From Parahoeflea alexandrii (GTDB lineage: Bacteria > Pseudomonadota > Alphaproteobacteria > Rhizobiales > Rhizobiaceae): DNA of 64,000 nucleotides. Where the stretch lies: positions 186,001 to 250,000 of the forward strand of contig NZ_JAPWHB010000003.1 in NCBI RefSeq assembly GCF_027214025.1, in the 5' to 3' direction. The number at the start of each line of letters is the position of its first letter. Position 1 is the first letter of the stretch. The notes beneath the pieces are model-generated. The model saw only the letters and a program-made list of their open reading frames with translations. It was not told the origin of the DNA and did not search any database. Made by a program: the position numbers and the translations under genes. Below are positions 8,835 to 17,673 of this stretch, one piece after another.

Positions 8835-10433
8835 TCATGCGCGCATGTCCTCCCGGATCATGTCCGATGCCTTTTCTCCAATCATGATTACCGGCGCATT
8901 GGTGTTGCCCGACACGATCACCGGCATGATCGAGGCATCGGCGACCCGCAGTCGGTCAATGCCGCGGACGCGAAGCCGCTCGTCGACCACCGCCATCCCG
9001 TCCTGTCCCATCTTGCAGGTACCGGTCGGATGATAAATCGTCGTTGCGGTGTTGCGGGCCCAGTCGAGCAGGCCGTCGAAATCCTCGTCGGGAACCCGCC
9101 GCCCCGGTGCGTGCTCCTCGGTGATCAGGCCGGCCACCGGCGCCTGCCGGCAGATGCGGCGGGCCATGCGGATGCCTTCGACGATGGTCTGCTGGTCCAA
9201 CGGCGTCGCCAGATAATTGGGATGGATCAGCGGATGGTCCTCGGCGCGGGCCGAGCGCAGCCTGATTTCGCCGGTGCTTTCCGGCCTCAACTGCAGAACG
9301 GAGGCGGTGAAGGCATCGAAATCGTCGGTGTCGGTGGTGGGGTTGTTGGCGCTGAAGGGCTGGATGTGAAACTGGATGTCGGGCGTGTCGAGATCGGGCC
9401 TGGTCTTGAGAAATCCGGTGCCGAGGCTTGCGGCCAGCGTCAGTGGCCCGGAGCGGCTGGCGAGATATTCGAGCCCAATCCTGGCCTGGTTGAACAGGCC
9501 GCGGGTGCGGGTGTTGATGGTCGGTGCGGTGCAGCGGTAGACCGGGCGGGCCTGAAGATGGTCCTGCAGGTTCTGGCCTACCCCCGGCAGCGCATGCCTG
9601 AGCGCAATTCCGTGATCGGTGAGATGATCCGGCTCGCCGATGCCCGACAGCATCAGGATCTGCGGCGAGCCGATGGCTCCGGCCGACAGGATGATCTCCG
9701 AGCGTGCTACGATCCGGACCGGCGAGCCGTGGCGGCGGCCGCGCACGGCCACAGCCCGGGACCCTTCGAGTTCGACATTCTCGACCAGGACATGGGTCAG
9801 GACGGTGAGGTTCGGCCTGGATCTCGCTGGTTTGAGGAATGCCTTGGCTGAACTGCATCGCAGGCCGTTGCGCGCCGTGAGCTGGAAATAACCCACGCCT
9901 TCCTGGCTTTCGCCGTTGTAATCTGGGTTGAAGGCAAAGCCGGCCGCCTTGGCTGCCTCGACCCATGCATCGACAACCTGCCAGGACTGGCGGGAACGGG
10001 AGACCGAAAGTTCGCCGCGGTCGCCGCGCAGGGCATCGGCCTTGCCGTCCCAGGATTCGCTGCGCCTGAACAAGGGGAGCAGGTCATCCCAGCCCCATCC
10101 GACGTTCCCCATCTGCCGCCAGCGATCATAATCCTGCGGCTGGCCGCGGACATAGAGCAGGCCGTTGATCGAGCTTGACCCGCCCAGCGTCTTGCCGCGC
10201 GGCCAGTTGAGCTGCCGCCCGTTGAGGCCATCGTCGGCCTCGGTCCGGTACATCCAGTTGAGCGCCGGATCCTTGATGGTCTTGAAGTAGCCGACCGGCA
10301 CATGGATCCACGGCGACACATCGCGGCCGCCGGCCTCGATCAATGCCACCGAGACCGATGGATCGGCCGAAAGCCGGTTGGCGAGGACACAACCGGCTGA
10401 GCCTGCTCCGACGATGACAAAATCAAATTCCAA
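8835..10433 (-). CDS. GMC-family FAD oxidoreductase, candidate isethionate dehydrogenase
   Basis: This 532-residue flavoprotein has the N-terminal dinucleotide motif VIVGAGSAGCVLANRL (GxGxxG at residues 9-14). It also has the GMC signatures WPRGKTLGGSSSINGLLYVRG and SAGAIGSPQILMLSGIG, and the catalytic His region IYHPTGTCKMG. It oxidises a primary alcohol. Databases would call it choline dehydrogenase-like. Its link to xsc, a TRAP transporter and a divergent IclR gene suggests isethionate (2-hydroxyethanesulfonate) as substrate, as for the membrane-associated IseJ enzymes. The family call is firm; the substrate is inference. Confidence 0.85.
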   Translation of the reverse strand: MEFDFVIVGAGSAGCVLANRLSADPSVSVALIEAGGRDVSPWIHVPVGYFKTIKDPALNWMYRTEADDGLNGRQLNWPRGKTLGGSSSINGLLYVRGQPQDYDRWRQMGNVGWGWDDLLPLFRRSESWDGKADALRGDRGELSVSRSRQSWQVVDAWVEAAKAAGFAFNPDYNGESQEGVGYFQLTARNGLRCSSAKAFLKPARSRPNLTVLTHVLVENVELEGSRAVAVRGRRHGSPVRIVARSEIILSAGAIGSPQILMLSGIGEPDHLTDHGIALRHALPGVGQNLQDHLQARPVYRCTAPTINTRTRGLFNQARIGLEYLASRSGPLTLAASLGTGFLKTRPDLDTPDIQFHIQPFSANNPTTDTDDFDAFTASVLQLRPESTGEIRLRSARAEDHPLIHPNYLATPLDQQTIVEGIRMARRICRQAPVAGLITEEHAPGRRVPDEDFDGLLDWARNTATTIYHPTGTCKMGQDGMAVVDERLRVRGIDRLRVADASIMPVIVSGNTNAPVIMIGEKASDMIREDMRA

Positions 10434-10558
10434 CCAGAATTACCTCAAAATGCAAAAAATGAGACTTTACATCTCGTTATTCATCGTATTCACTTCTCGA
10501 ACCACGGTGCAAGAGTGGGCACAACTGGCATTATCGATTAATCAAAACTGGTTTGAGC
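10434..10558. promoter_or_regulatory. AT-rich divergent promoter region
   Basis: The gap between the divergent GMC and IclR genes is clearly AT-richer than its surroundings and contains small inverted repeats such as GAGACTTTACATCTC. IclR proteins usually bind such a shared region and control both directions. No exact promoter elements are assigned. Confidence 0.4.
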
Positions 10559-11320
10559 ATGCCGAATACGGAAGACCGCATCGCCACAAATTTGCGAACG
10601 CTGCTGATTCTCGAGGTCATCGGCACGTCGGGGGAACCGATGACTCCGACCGAGATCAACCACTCCATCGGGCTGCCCAAGCAGACGATTCACCGGCTTT
10701 GCGCCACGCTGGTGGAGGAAGGCTTCCTGGTTTACGAGCCGAACGGCAAGCGGCTGAGGGCGGCACGGCGGGCTCGCGTGCTCGGCGCCGGATTGCTGCA
10801 TTCGTCGCGCGATCATATCCTGCGCCGGCAGATCCTCGTGGATCTTGCGATGAAGACCGGCGAGACGATCAACTATGTCGTGCCCGAGGATGACGGCATG
10901 AGCTATCTCGACCGGGTCGAGACCGGCTGGGCGTTCCGGGTGCAGCTGCCGATCGGCTCCAACGTGCCGTTCCACTGTACAGCCAGCGGCAAGACGTTCC
11001 TGGCCAGTCTCGACAGCAGGAAGCGCAAGGCGTTTGCCCACGGTCTGGCGCTGGACCGCAAGACATCCAAGACCATCACCGACCCCGATGCGTTGCTGAC
11101 CGAACTCTCGGCCGTCGCGAAAGCCGGCTATGCGATCGACAACGAGGAATTCATGGAGGGGATGGTGGCAATCGCCGTTCCGGTGACCGACGAGGCGGGA
11201 CGGTTTCTGGCCGCGATTGCCTGCCACGGCCCGAATGTGCGGCTGTCACTCGACACGCTCCGCGGATTTCTCGGTGATTTCAACGCAGCGGTCGACAAGA
11301 TGCGCGCCGTTCCGGCCTGA
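10559..11320 (+). CDS. IclR-family transcriptional regulator
   Basis: This 253-residue regulator has an N-terminal winged helix-turn-helix (about residues 8-65, with PTEINHSIGLPKQTIHRL) and a C-terminal GAF-like effector domain (about 85-250, including PFHCTASGKTFLA and AIAVPVTDEAGRFLAAIA). The ATG at 10559 is chosen; a TTG two codons earlier would add two residues, and neither has a strong ribosome site. It is divergent from the GMC oxidoreductase and so probably controls it. Isethionate clusters elsewhere carry an IclR-type regulator, which fits. Confidence 0.85.
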   Translation: MPNTEDRIATNLRTLLILEVIGTSGEPMTPTEINHSIGLPKQTIHRLCATLVEEGFLVYEPNGKRLRAARRARVLGAGLLHSSRDHILRRQILVDLAMKTGETINYVVPEDDGMSYLDRVETGWAFRVQLPIGSNVPFHCTASGKTFLASLDSRKRKAFAHGLALDRKTSKTITDPDALLTELSAVAKAGYAIDNEEFMEGMVAIAVPVTDEAGRFLAAIACHGPNVRLSLDTLRGFLGDFNAAVDKMRAVPA

Positions 11321-11343
11321 CAGTACGCACCCGGACATGCAGC

Positions 11344-12540
11344 CTATGCGTTGGCGCCAAATTCTGCCGCACAGTGCGCGATGATCGCGCCGATGTGACA
11401 GCAATCCTCGACCGAAAATGTCAGCGGCAGGCGCATGTCGAACAGGCACGACAGGATCCTGTCGGTTTCGGGCAGGACCTGCGGATCAACATAGCGCCAG
11501 CTGTGGTGATTGGAGGTGAACGCCACCGGATCGGCAGCGCCGAACCATTTCAGCTCCACGCCCAGCGCCCTGTTTGCGGCAACGAAAGCTTCGGCCAGAG
11601 GTGCCGATAGACCAGCCAGACGGAACTGGATTGAGCTGCCGACATAGCATTCCGCCTCCGGCCGCTGCGGCAGTGACACGCCCGGCGCCCCGGCAAGCGC
11701 CTGCTCGACGGCCCGGTAGCGTTCGTTCCAGCGCTCGATACTGTCTTCGAGCCGGGCAAGCTGCGGCAACAGGATGGCCGCGCGCAGATTGTCCATGCGG
11801 CCCGACATGTTGGGCGTCTCCAGCCGGATCCGCTCGAAGACATCAGCCGGCGGCGCCGCGCCGTGACGCTCGTAAAGCATGTAGGAGCCTGACAGAATGA
11901 TGGCGCGGGCCATGAATTCCGGATCGTCCGAGGTCAGCAGGCCGCCTTCGCCCGAGTTGAGATGCTTGTAGGTCTGGGTCGAGAAGCAGCCGGCAAGCCC
12001 GAAACTGCCGCTCTTGCGGCCATTCCAGGCCGCCCCCATGGTGTGGGCGCAGTCCTCGATCAGGGTCAGGTCGTACTGCCGGACGATGTCGGTGAGACGC
12101 TCCATGTCGGCGAGATGACCGCGCATGTTCGACAACAGCAGGAAACGAGCGCCGGACGTCCTCGCCTTGCGGTCCAGATCCTCAAGGTCGATGACCATGT
12201 CCTCGGTGATTTCGACGAGCAGCGGCTTTCCGCCGGCGGCGGCGATGGCGCCAGGCACCGGGGCCAGCGTGAAAGCGTTGGTGAGAACCGCCTCGCCCTG
12301 GCCAAGCCCCGCCGCGCGCAAGGCGATGGCCATGGCATAGCCGCCTGAGGCACAGGCCAGACAATAGCGCGCGCCCTGATAGGCGGCATAGGCCTGTTCC
12401 AGCTCCGAGGCCTTCGACAGTTCTCCGGGTGCGCTGTTGTAACGATGCAGGCGGCCCGACCTGAGAATCTCGGTAGCAGCCGCGATGACGGTGTCATCGA
12501 GGGGCTCCTGCTGGGTAAAATTGCCGGTAAACGGTTTCAA
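11344..12540 (-). CDS. DegT/DnrJ/EryC1-type PLP aminotransferase
   Basis: This 398-residue protein belongs to the sugar-aminotransferase-like fold-type-I family. Visible signatures are CASGGYAMAIALRAAG, LIEDCAHTMGA, and the PLP lysine in TYKHLNSGEGG. No ATG is suitable; the chosen TTG start (LKPFTGNFTQQEP) has GGAGG about 7 nt upstream and gives the family length. It is convergent with the IclR gene and stands alone, without sugar-nucleotide genes. The substrate cannot be told; family members aminate keto-sugars or act as sensor domains. The region before the TTG has no ribosome site. Confidence 0.8.
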   Translation of the reverse strand: MKPFTGNFTQQEPLDDTVIAAATEILRSGRLHRYNSAPGELSKASELEQAYAAYQGARYCLACASGGYAMAIALRAAGLGQGEAVLTNAFTLAPVPGAIAAAGGKPLLVEITEDMVIDLEDLDRKARTSGARFLLLSNMRGHLADMERLTDIVRQYDLTLIEDCAHTMGAAWNGRKSGSFGLAGCFSTQTYKHLNSGEGGLLTSDDPEFMARAIILSGSYMLYERHGAAPPADVFERIRLETPNMSGRMDNLRAAILLPQLARLEDSIERWNERYRAVEQALAGAPGVSLPQRPEAECYVGSSIQFRLAGLSAPLAEAFVAANRALGVELKWFGAADPVAFTSNHHSWRYVDPQVLPETDRILSCLFDMRLPLTFSVEDCCHIGAIIAHCAAEFGANA

Positions 12541-12735
12541 TGACCTGCCTCCATGGCCAGGAACTGGCGCATTCCCGAATAGACCGAACCGAACCCTGAT
12601 CTTACGGCCAGTTCGACTGCATGCATATGGACAAGATACCAGACAGCCGCCGACCCTGATTTGCAGGATGGCCGGCGGGAAATGGACGCCTGCGGGCATC
12701 CCGATCGCCTTGGCTCTCGCTGGACGATCGTATGA

Positions 12736-12755
12736 GCCCCCTAAATTACGGGGGC
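12736..12755. promoter_or_regulatory. GC inverted repeat upstream of phaZ
   Basis: Perfect GCCCCC / GGGGGC arms flank an 8-nt AT-rich loop. It lies 4 bp before the palindrome at 12760. It may be a hairpin or an operator half; role unknown. Confidence 0.4.
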
Positions 12756-12759
12756 CTGT

Positions 12760-12774
12760 TGTTGCATTGCAACA
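12760..12774. promoter_or_regulatory. TGC/GCA palindrome, candidate PhaR operator
   Basis: TGTTGCA-T-TGCAACA is a perfect 15-bp palindrome about 120 bp before the phaZ start. Alphaproteobacterial PhaR, the PHB-sensing repressor, binds TGC...GCA-type inverted repeats, which this resembles. Binding is inferred. Confidence 0.5.
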
Positions 12775-12895
12775 GAAGCGTGGTAGGCTCCCCTATTGTT
12801 TGCGCGCTGCAAAAAAGTCAGGTTCCGGAAAGGAATCTGCATGCATGATGGCGGAAACCGGGCAGTCTGACTGTCGCAACAAGAGGCAATTTGTC

Positions 12896-14179
12896 ATGTT
12901 CTACCAGATGTATGAACTCAACCATGCGGCCATGGCGCCGATGCGAGCCTATGCCGATGCAATGCGCCTGACCTTCCGAAACCCGGTCAATCCGATGTCT
13001 CACACGCAGTTCGGCCGCTCGGTCGCCGCCGGGTTCGAGCTGTTCGAGCGCACCACCCGCCGCTATGGCAAGCCCGAGTTCGGACTGCACGAGACCTCGC
13101 TGAACACCGGCCGCGTCTCGGTTCATGAAAAAATCGTCTGGTCGCGCCCCTTCTGCAACCTGATCCATTTCGAGCGCACGCTGCCGGCCAATCATCGCCC
13201 GGACCCGAAAATCCTGATCGTCGCACCGATGTCGGGACACTACGCCACGCTGCTGCGCGGCACCGTGGAAACGCTGCTGCCCAAGGCCGAAGTCTACATC
13301 ACCGACTGGACCGATGCCCGCATGGTGCCTGTCACCGAGGGCCGTTTCGATCTCGACGACTATATCGACTACGTCATCTCCATGCTGCATGCGCTTGGCC
13401 CCGACACCCATGTGCTGGCGGTCTGCCAGCCGTCAGTCCCGGTTCTCGCCGCTGTCGCGGTGATGGAAGAAAACGGCGATACATTCGCACCCTCCAGCAT
13501 GACGCTGATGGGCGGCCCGATCGACACCCGCATCAATCCAACCGGCGTCAACGAACTGGCACAGAACAAGCCGATCGAGTGGTTCGAGGACAATGTCATC
13601 ATGCAGGTGCCGTGGCCGCAGCCGGGTTTCACCCGCTCGGTCTATCCCGGCTTCCTGCAGTTGTCGGGCTTCATGACCATGAACCTCGACCGCCACATGA
13701 TCGCGCAGAAGGATTTCTTCCTGCACCTGGTCAAGGACGACGGGGATTCGGCCGAGCGGCACCGCGAATTCTACGACGAATACCTGGCGGTCATGGACAT
13801 GACGGCCGAATTCTACCTGCAGACCGTCGACACGGTGTTCATCAAGCACTCGCTGCCGAAGGGCGAAATGATGCACCGCGGACGCAAGGTCAACACCAAG
13901 GCCATCCGCAATGTGGCGCTGCTGACGGTCGAGGGCGAGAATGACGATATCTCGGGTCTCGGCCAGACCCAAGCGGCGCAGACCATCTGCTCCAACATCC
14001 CCGATGGCATGCGGCATCACTACGTACAGCCGAAAGTCGGTCATTACGGGGTGTTCAACGGCTCGCGGTTCCGCTCCGAGATCGCACCGCGGATCCTCGA
14101 TTTCATGCGCAGCCATGCCCGCGGCAACTCTGCCAGCAAGGCCAAGCCAAAGCTGATCAAGGGCGGCCGGAGCGACTGA
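12896..14179 (+). CDS. phaZ: intracellular polyhydroxybutyrate depolymerase
   Basis: This 427-residue alpha/beta-hydrolase acts on PHB granules in the cytoplasm, releasing hydroxybutyrate when carbon is short. Its nucleophile motif is VCQPSVPVL with Cys177, the cysteine version of the lipase box known from intracellular PhaZ enzymes. The histidine of the triad is probably in KVGHYGVFNG near the C-terminus. The ATG at 12896 (MFYQMYELNH) matches the family N-terminus and has AGAGG about 10 nt upstream; in-frame upstream Met codons would add about 17 residues. It is preceded by a candidate PhaR operator and is monocistronic. Confidence 0.9.
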   Translation: MFYQMYELNHAAMAPMRAYADAMRLTFRNPVNPMSHTQFGRSVAAGFELFERTTRRYGKPEFGLHETSLNTGRVSVHEKIVWSRPFCNLIHFERTLPANHRPDPKILIVAPMSGHYATLLRGTVETLLPKAEVYITDWTDARMVPVTEGRFDLDDYIDYVISMLHALGPDTHVLAVCQPSVPVLAAVAVMEENGDTFAPSSMTLMGGPIDTRINPTGVNELAQNKPIEWFEDNVIMQVPWPQPGFTRSVYPGFLQLSGFMTMNLDRHMIAQKDFFLHLVKDDGDSAERHREFYDEYLAVMDMTAEFYLQTVDTVFIKHSLPKGEMMHRGRKVNTKAIRNVALLTVEGENDDISGLGQTQAAQTICSNIPDGMRHHYVQPKVGHYGVFNGSRFRSEIAPRILDFMRSHARGNSASKAKPKLIKGGRSD

Positions 14180-14340
14180 CAACGATTTAAACCGCTTTTT
14201 AGGCATTCGAAATTTCTCTTTTGAAACAAGAGAATGTCGGATTCCTGCGCGCAATTTCTTGAATAGGGTCGCGGTCCATACCACATCAAATTCACAAGGG
14301 AACGATCCCCGCTTCCCTTCACCAGATGAGGTTTTGACCG

Positions 14341-14781
14341 ATGACACAGACCGCATTGATCCGTCCCGCCTGGACGCCTGCCACCATCGCACTGATGGTT
14401 CTCGGCTTCATGGTGTTCTGGCCGCTCGGCCTTGCAATGCTCGCCTACATTATCTGGGGCGACAGGCTCGAAGGCTTCAAGGCAGACGTGAACCGCGCCA
14501 CAGACAACTTCGCATGTTCGTTCCGCAAGTCCGCTCACGGCAGGCACGGCATGCGCCAGAGCAGCGGCAACGCCGCGTTTGACGACTGGCGTGACACCGA
14601 ACTGGCGCGGCTCGACGAAGAGCGCAAGAAGCTCGACGAGATGCGCCGCGAGTTCGACCAGCACATGCGTGACCTGCGCATGGCGCGCGACCGCGAGGAG
14701 TTCGACCGCTTCATGGCCAACCGCCAGGCAAGCCAGAACAAGTCCCGGCCGTCCGGTTCGGTGCCCGAAATCGACGGGTAA
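14341..14781 (+). CDS. DUF2852 membrane protein
   Basis: This 146-residue protein has one hydrophobic region (about residues 10-40, IALMVLGFMVFWPLGLAMLAY). A charged, helix-rich C-terminal half (about 80-135) is probably a short coiled coil with heptad-like Glu/Arg/Leu spacing. It is a DUF2852 protein, common in rhizobia with no known function. It has its own 160-bp upstream gap and a strong terminator, so it is probably a single-gene unit. Confidence 0.8.
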   Translation: MTQTALIRPAWTPATIALMVLGFMVFWPLGLAMLAYIIWGDRLEGFKADVNRATDNFACSFRKSAHGRHGMRQSSGNAAFDDWRDTELARLDEERKKLDEMRREFDQHMRDLRMARDREEFDRFMANRQASQNKSRPSGSVPEIDG

Positions 14782-14804
14782 CCGCACCACCGATGACCTC
14801 CCCG

Positions 14805-14836
14805 AAAGGGCGGCGTGACAAGCGCCGCCCTTTTTG
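14805..14836 (+). terminator. rho-independent terminator after the DUF2852 gene
   Basis: The stem is AAAGGGCGGCG / CGCCGCCCTTT with a 7-nt loop, followed by more Ts. It lies 24 bp after the DUF2852 stop. Confidence 0.85.
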
Positions 14837-14910
14837 TTTTCTGCATCCTCCGCTCCATGCGTGGCATTTTCCATCCCCTACCTGTAGACGAATCGGATAA
14901 ATACCCCAGC

Positions 14911-15657
14911 ATGTTCGGACTTGGCCGCCCTTCCCGCAGAACTGCTCAGCCGCGCCCCAGCGCGGTTACCGTCAATGGCCGCGACCTGCCCTTGTCGATC
15001 CGCGAAAATGCCCGGGCAACCCGGATGACGCTTCGCATCGAACCGGGCGGACAGGCGCTGAAGCTGACCATTCCAAAGGGACTGCGGGACCGCGAGATCG
15101 ATGAATTTCTCACCCGCCACCATGGCTGGCTGATGACCCGGCTGGCGCGGGTGGAAGACACCGGACCGCTGGCGGATCAGGGCAGGATCGCCATTCGCGG
15201 GGTCGACCACCGGATCGAGATGACCGGCAAGCTGCGCGGCATCACTGAGCAGACTGAAATCGACGGCGTGCCCACGCTGCTGGTTTCCGGCCTGCCCGAG
15301 CATATCGGCCGCCGGGTCTCGGACCACCTCAAGCGGGTGGCAAAAGCGGAGCTGGAAGTACTTGTGCGCACCCACGCGGCAACGCTGGGCAAGCCGGTGC
15401 GGGCGATCGCCTACAAGGACACTAGGAGCCGTTGGGGATCGTGCACCTCGGACGGCAATTTGTCGTTCTCCTGGCGGATCGCGATGGCGCCGGATTTCGT
15501 CATCGACTACCTCGCCGCCCACGAAGTGGCGCATCTGAAGGAAATGAACCACGGGCCGGATTTCTGGGCCACCTGCAAGGCGCTTTGCCCGCGGACGACC
15601 GAGGCCAAGCGCTGGCTCAAGCAGAACGGCTCGCGGCTGTTCGCGGTGACGTTCTAG
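14911..15657 (+). CDS. YgjP-like (DUF45/M48-type) metallopeptidase
   Basis: This 248-residue predicted zinc metallopeptidase has the DUF45 domain. The key motif is DYLAAHEVAHLKEMNH (HExxH) followed by a downstream His in the same domain, with KDTRSRWGSCTSDGNLSFSW just before it. The start at MFGLGRPSRR avoids running into the preceding terminator; a Met at 14857 is a weaker alternative. The physiological substrate is unknown. The DUF2852 terminator upstream separates it from that gene. Confidence 0.8.
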   Translation: MFGLGRPSRRTAQPRPSAVTVNGRDLPLSIRENARATRMTLRIEPGGQALKLTIPKGLRDREIDEFLTRHHGWLMTRLARVEDTGPLADQGRIAIRGVDHRIEMTGKLRGITEQTEIDGVPTLLVSGLPEHIGRRVSDHLKRVAKAELEVLVRTHAATLGKPVRAIAYKDTRSRWGSCTSDGNLSFSWRIAMAPDFVIDYLAAHEVAHLKEMNHGPDFWATCKALCPRTTEAKRWLKQNGSRLFAVTF

Positions 15658-15709
15658 ACCCTCTCCCGGCACTGCCAGGGCAACCGGCGCACCAGCATTG
15701 TCACACCAT

Positions 15710-15733
15710 CCATATCTCGACCCATATCTCGAC
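15710..15733. repeat. 12-bp perfect tandem repeat before trpF
   Basis: CCATATCTCGAC occurs twice with no spacer, 31 bp before trpF. It may be a regulator site or a slippage product. Confidence 0.6.
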
Positions 15734-15764
15734 TCTGGCGCCGATTTGTGCGACGTCAGCCGCC

Positions 15765-16445
15765 ATGACGATACAGATCAAGATTTGCGGCTTGAGCACG
15801 CCCGAAGCGGTGGATCGCGCGGCCGATCTCAACGCCGATATGGCAGGCTTCATCTTTTTCGAAAAGAGCCCCCGCCACGTCGCGATCGAGACCGCCGCCA
15901 TCCTGGCCGAGCGGGCGCGGGCGCGCGGTCTTCAGACGGTCGCCGTGACCGTCGACATAGATGATTCCGGTCTGGATGCCATTGTAACCGGCATGAAGCC
16001 GGACTGGCTGCAGCTGCATGGCGGCGAAAGCCCGGCGCGCGTGGCGGAGGTGAAGGCCCGGTACGGGCTGCCGGTGATGAAGGCGTTTGCCATCCGCGAC
16101 GCTTCGGACCTGACACGGATCGAGCCCTATCGCGGCATTGCCGACCGCTTCCTGTTCGACGCAAAACCGCCAAAGGGGTCCGATCTTCCAGGCGGCAATG
16201 GCGTCAGCTTCGACTGGCGGCACCTTGCCACGCTTGACGCGGCAACCAGTTACATGCTTTCCGGTGGGTTGACGAAAGACAATGTCGGCGAGGCGCTGGG
16301 TATCAGCCGCGCGCCGGGTGTCGATGTCTCATCCGGAGTCGAAAGCGCGCCGGGCATCAAGGACCTCGGCATGATGAATGACTTTGTCCGGGCTGTTCGC
16401 GATGCGGATCATGCCATGACAGGCAAGGGACGGTCTCAGGAGTAG
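15765..16445 (+). CDS. trpF: phosphoribosylanthranilate isomerase
   Basis: This 226-residue TIM-barrel enzyme performs the Amadori rearrangement of phosphoribosylanthranilate to CdRP in tryptophan synthesis. Family features are [11 protein letters not shown] at the N-terminus (catalytic Cys), WLQLHGGES, the FDAKPPKG segment, and the C-terminal [10 protein letters not shown] and [10 protein letters not shown] with the catalytic Asp and phosphate site. The ATG at 15765 gives the exact family start. It leads trpF-trpB-trpA, separated from trpB by 5 bp. Confidence 0.95.
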   Translation: MTIQIKICGLSTPEAVDRAADLNADMAGFIFFEKSPRHVAIETAAILAERARARGLQTVAVTVDIDDSGLDAIVTGMKPDWLQLHGGESPARVAEVKARYGLPVMKAFAIRDASDLTRIEPYRGIADRFLFDAKPPKGSDLPGGNGVSFDWRHLATLDAATSYMLSGGLTKDNVGEALGISRAPGVDVSSGVESAPGIKDLGMMNDFVRAVRDADHAMTGKGRSQE

Positions 16446-16450
16446 ATGAT

Positions 16451-17671
16451 TTGAACCAGACAAGCACCCCAAACTCATTCCGCACCGGTCCTGACGAGCA
16501 GGGCATGTTCGGCATTTTCGGCGGCCGTTTCGTTGCCGAAACGCTGATGCCGCTGATTCTCGAGCTGGAAGAAGAATGGACCCGGGCCAAGGCCGACCCG
16601 GCGTTCCGCGCCGAGCTCGATCATCTCAACGCCCACTATACGGGGCGTCCCTCGCCGATGTATTTCGCCGAGCGGCTGACCGAGCATCTCGGCGGCGCCA
16701 AGATCTACTTCAAGCGCGACGAGCTCAATCACACCGGTTCGCACAAGATCAACAATTGCGTCGGCCAGATCCTGCTGGCCAAGCGCATGGGCAAGACAAG
16801 GATCATCGCCGAGACTGGCGCCGGCCAGCACGGCGTGGCCTCGGCAACGGTGGCCGCGCGCTTCGGTTATCCGTGCGAAGTCTACATGGGCGCCACCGAT
16901 GTTCAGCGCCAGGCGCCGAACGTGTTCCGGATGAAACTGCTGGGCGCCAAGGTACACCCGGTGACGTCCGGGCACGGCACGCTGAAGGACGCGATGAACG
17001 AGGCGCTTCGCGACTGGGTCACCAATGTCGACGACACCTATTACCTGATCGGGACCGCTGCCGGCCCGCATCCCTATCCGGAAATGGTCCGCACCTTTCA
17101 GTCGGTGATCGGCCAGGAAGCCCGCGAGCAGATGATCGCCATGGAAGGCCGGCTGCCCGACATGCTGGTGGCGGCCGTCGGCGGCGGCTCCAATGCCATC
17201 GGCCTGTTCCATCCGTTCCTCGACGACAAGGACGTGCAGATCGTCGGCGTCGAGGCCGGCGGCAAGGGTCTCGACGGCGAAGAGCATTGCGCCTCGCTGA
17301 CCGCCGGTTCGCCCGGCGTGCTGCATGGCAACCGCACCTACCTGCTGCAGGACGGCGATGGCCAGATCAAGGAAGGCCATTCGATCTCGGCCGGCCTCGA
17401 TTATCCCGGCATCGGGCCGGAGCATTCCTGGCTGAAGGAATCCAACCGGGTGGAATACGTGCCGATCATGGACACCGAGGCGCTGGAAGCCTTCCAGCTG
17501 CTGACCAGGCTTGAAGGCATCATCCCGGCGCTGGAGCCCAGCCACGCGCTGGCCGAGGTGATCAAGCGGGCTCCGAAAATGGGCAAGGACCAGATCATCG
17601 TGATGAACCTGTGCGGCCGCGGCGACAAGGACATCTTCACTGTCGGCAAGATCCTTGGCGTGGAGCTCTGA
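16451..17671 (+). CDS. trpB: tryptophan synthase beta chain
   Basis: This 406-residue PLP enzyme joins indole and serine to make tryptophan in an alpha2-beta2 complex with TrpA. The PLP lysine lies in [11 protein letters not shown]. The phosphate-binding loop is VGGGSNAIG and the active-site Glu region is AETGAGQHG. The start is TTG, with AGGAG about 8 nt upstream and no usable ATG. It is coupled to trpF (5-bp gap) and trpA (2-bp gap). Confidence 0.97.
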   Translation: MNQTSTPNSFRTGPDEQGMFGIFGGRFVAETLMPLILELEEEWTRAKADPAFRAELDHLNAHYTGRPSPMYFAERLTEHLGGAKIYFKRDELNHTGSHKINNCVGQILLAKRMGKTRIIAETGAGQHGVASATVAARFGYPCEVYMGATDVQRQAPNVFRMKLLGAKVHPVTSGHGTLKDAMNEALRDWVTNVDDTYYLIGTAAGPHPYPEMVRTFQSVIGQEAREQMIAMEGRLPDMLVAAVGGGSNAIGLFHPFLDDKDVQIVGVEAGGKGLDGEEHCASLTAGSPGVLHGNRTYLLQDGDGQIKEGHSISAGLDYPGIGPEHSWLKESNRVEYVPIMDTEALEAFQLLTRLEGIIPALEPSHALAEVIKRAPKMGKDQIIVMNLCGRGDKDIFTVGKILGVEL

Positions 17672-17673
17672 TC

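Larger units (their letters stand above)
12541..12895. other. 355-bp divergent intergenic region, DegT / phaZ
   Basis: Most of the left half shows nothing recognisable. The right half has a GC hairpin and a 15-bp palindrome (both listed separately) followed by sequence that probably holds the phaZ promoter. No gene is supported. Confidence 0.5.
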
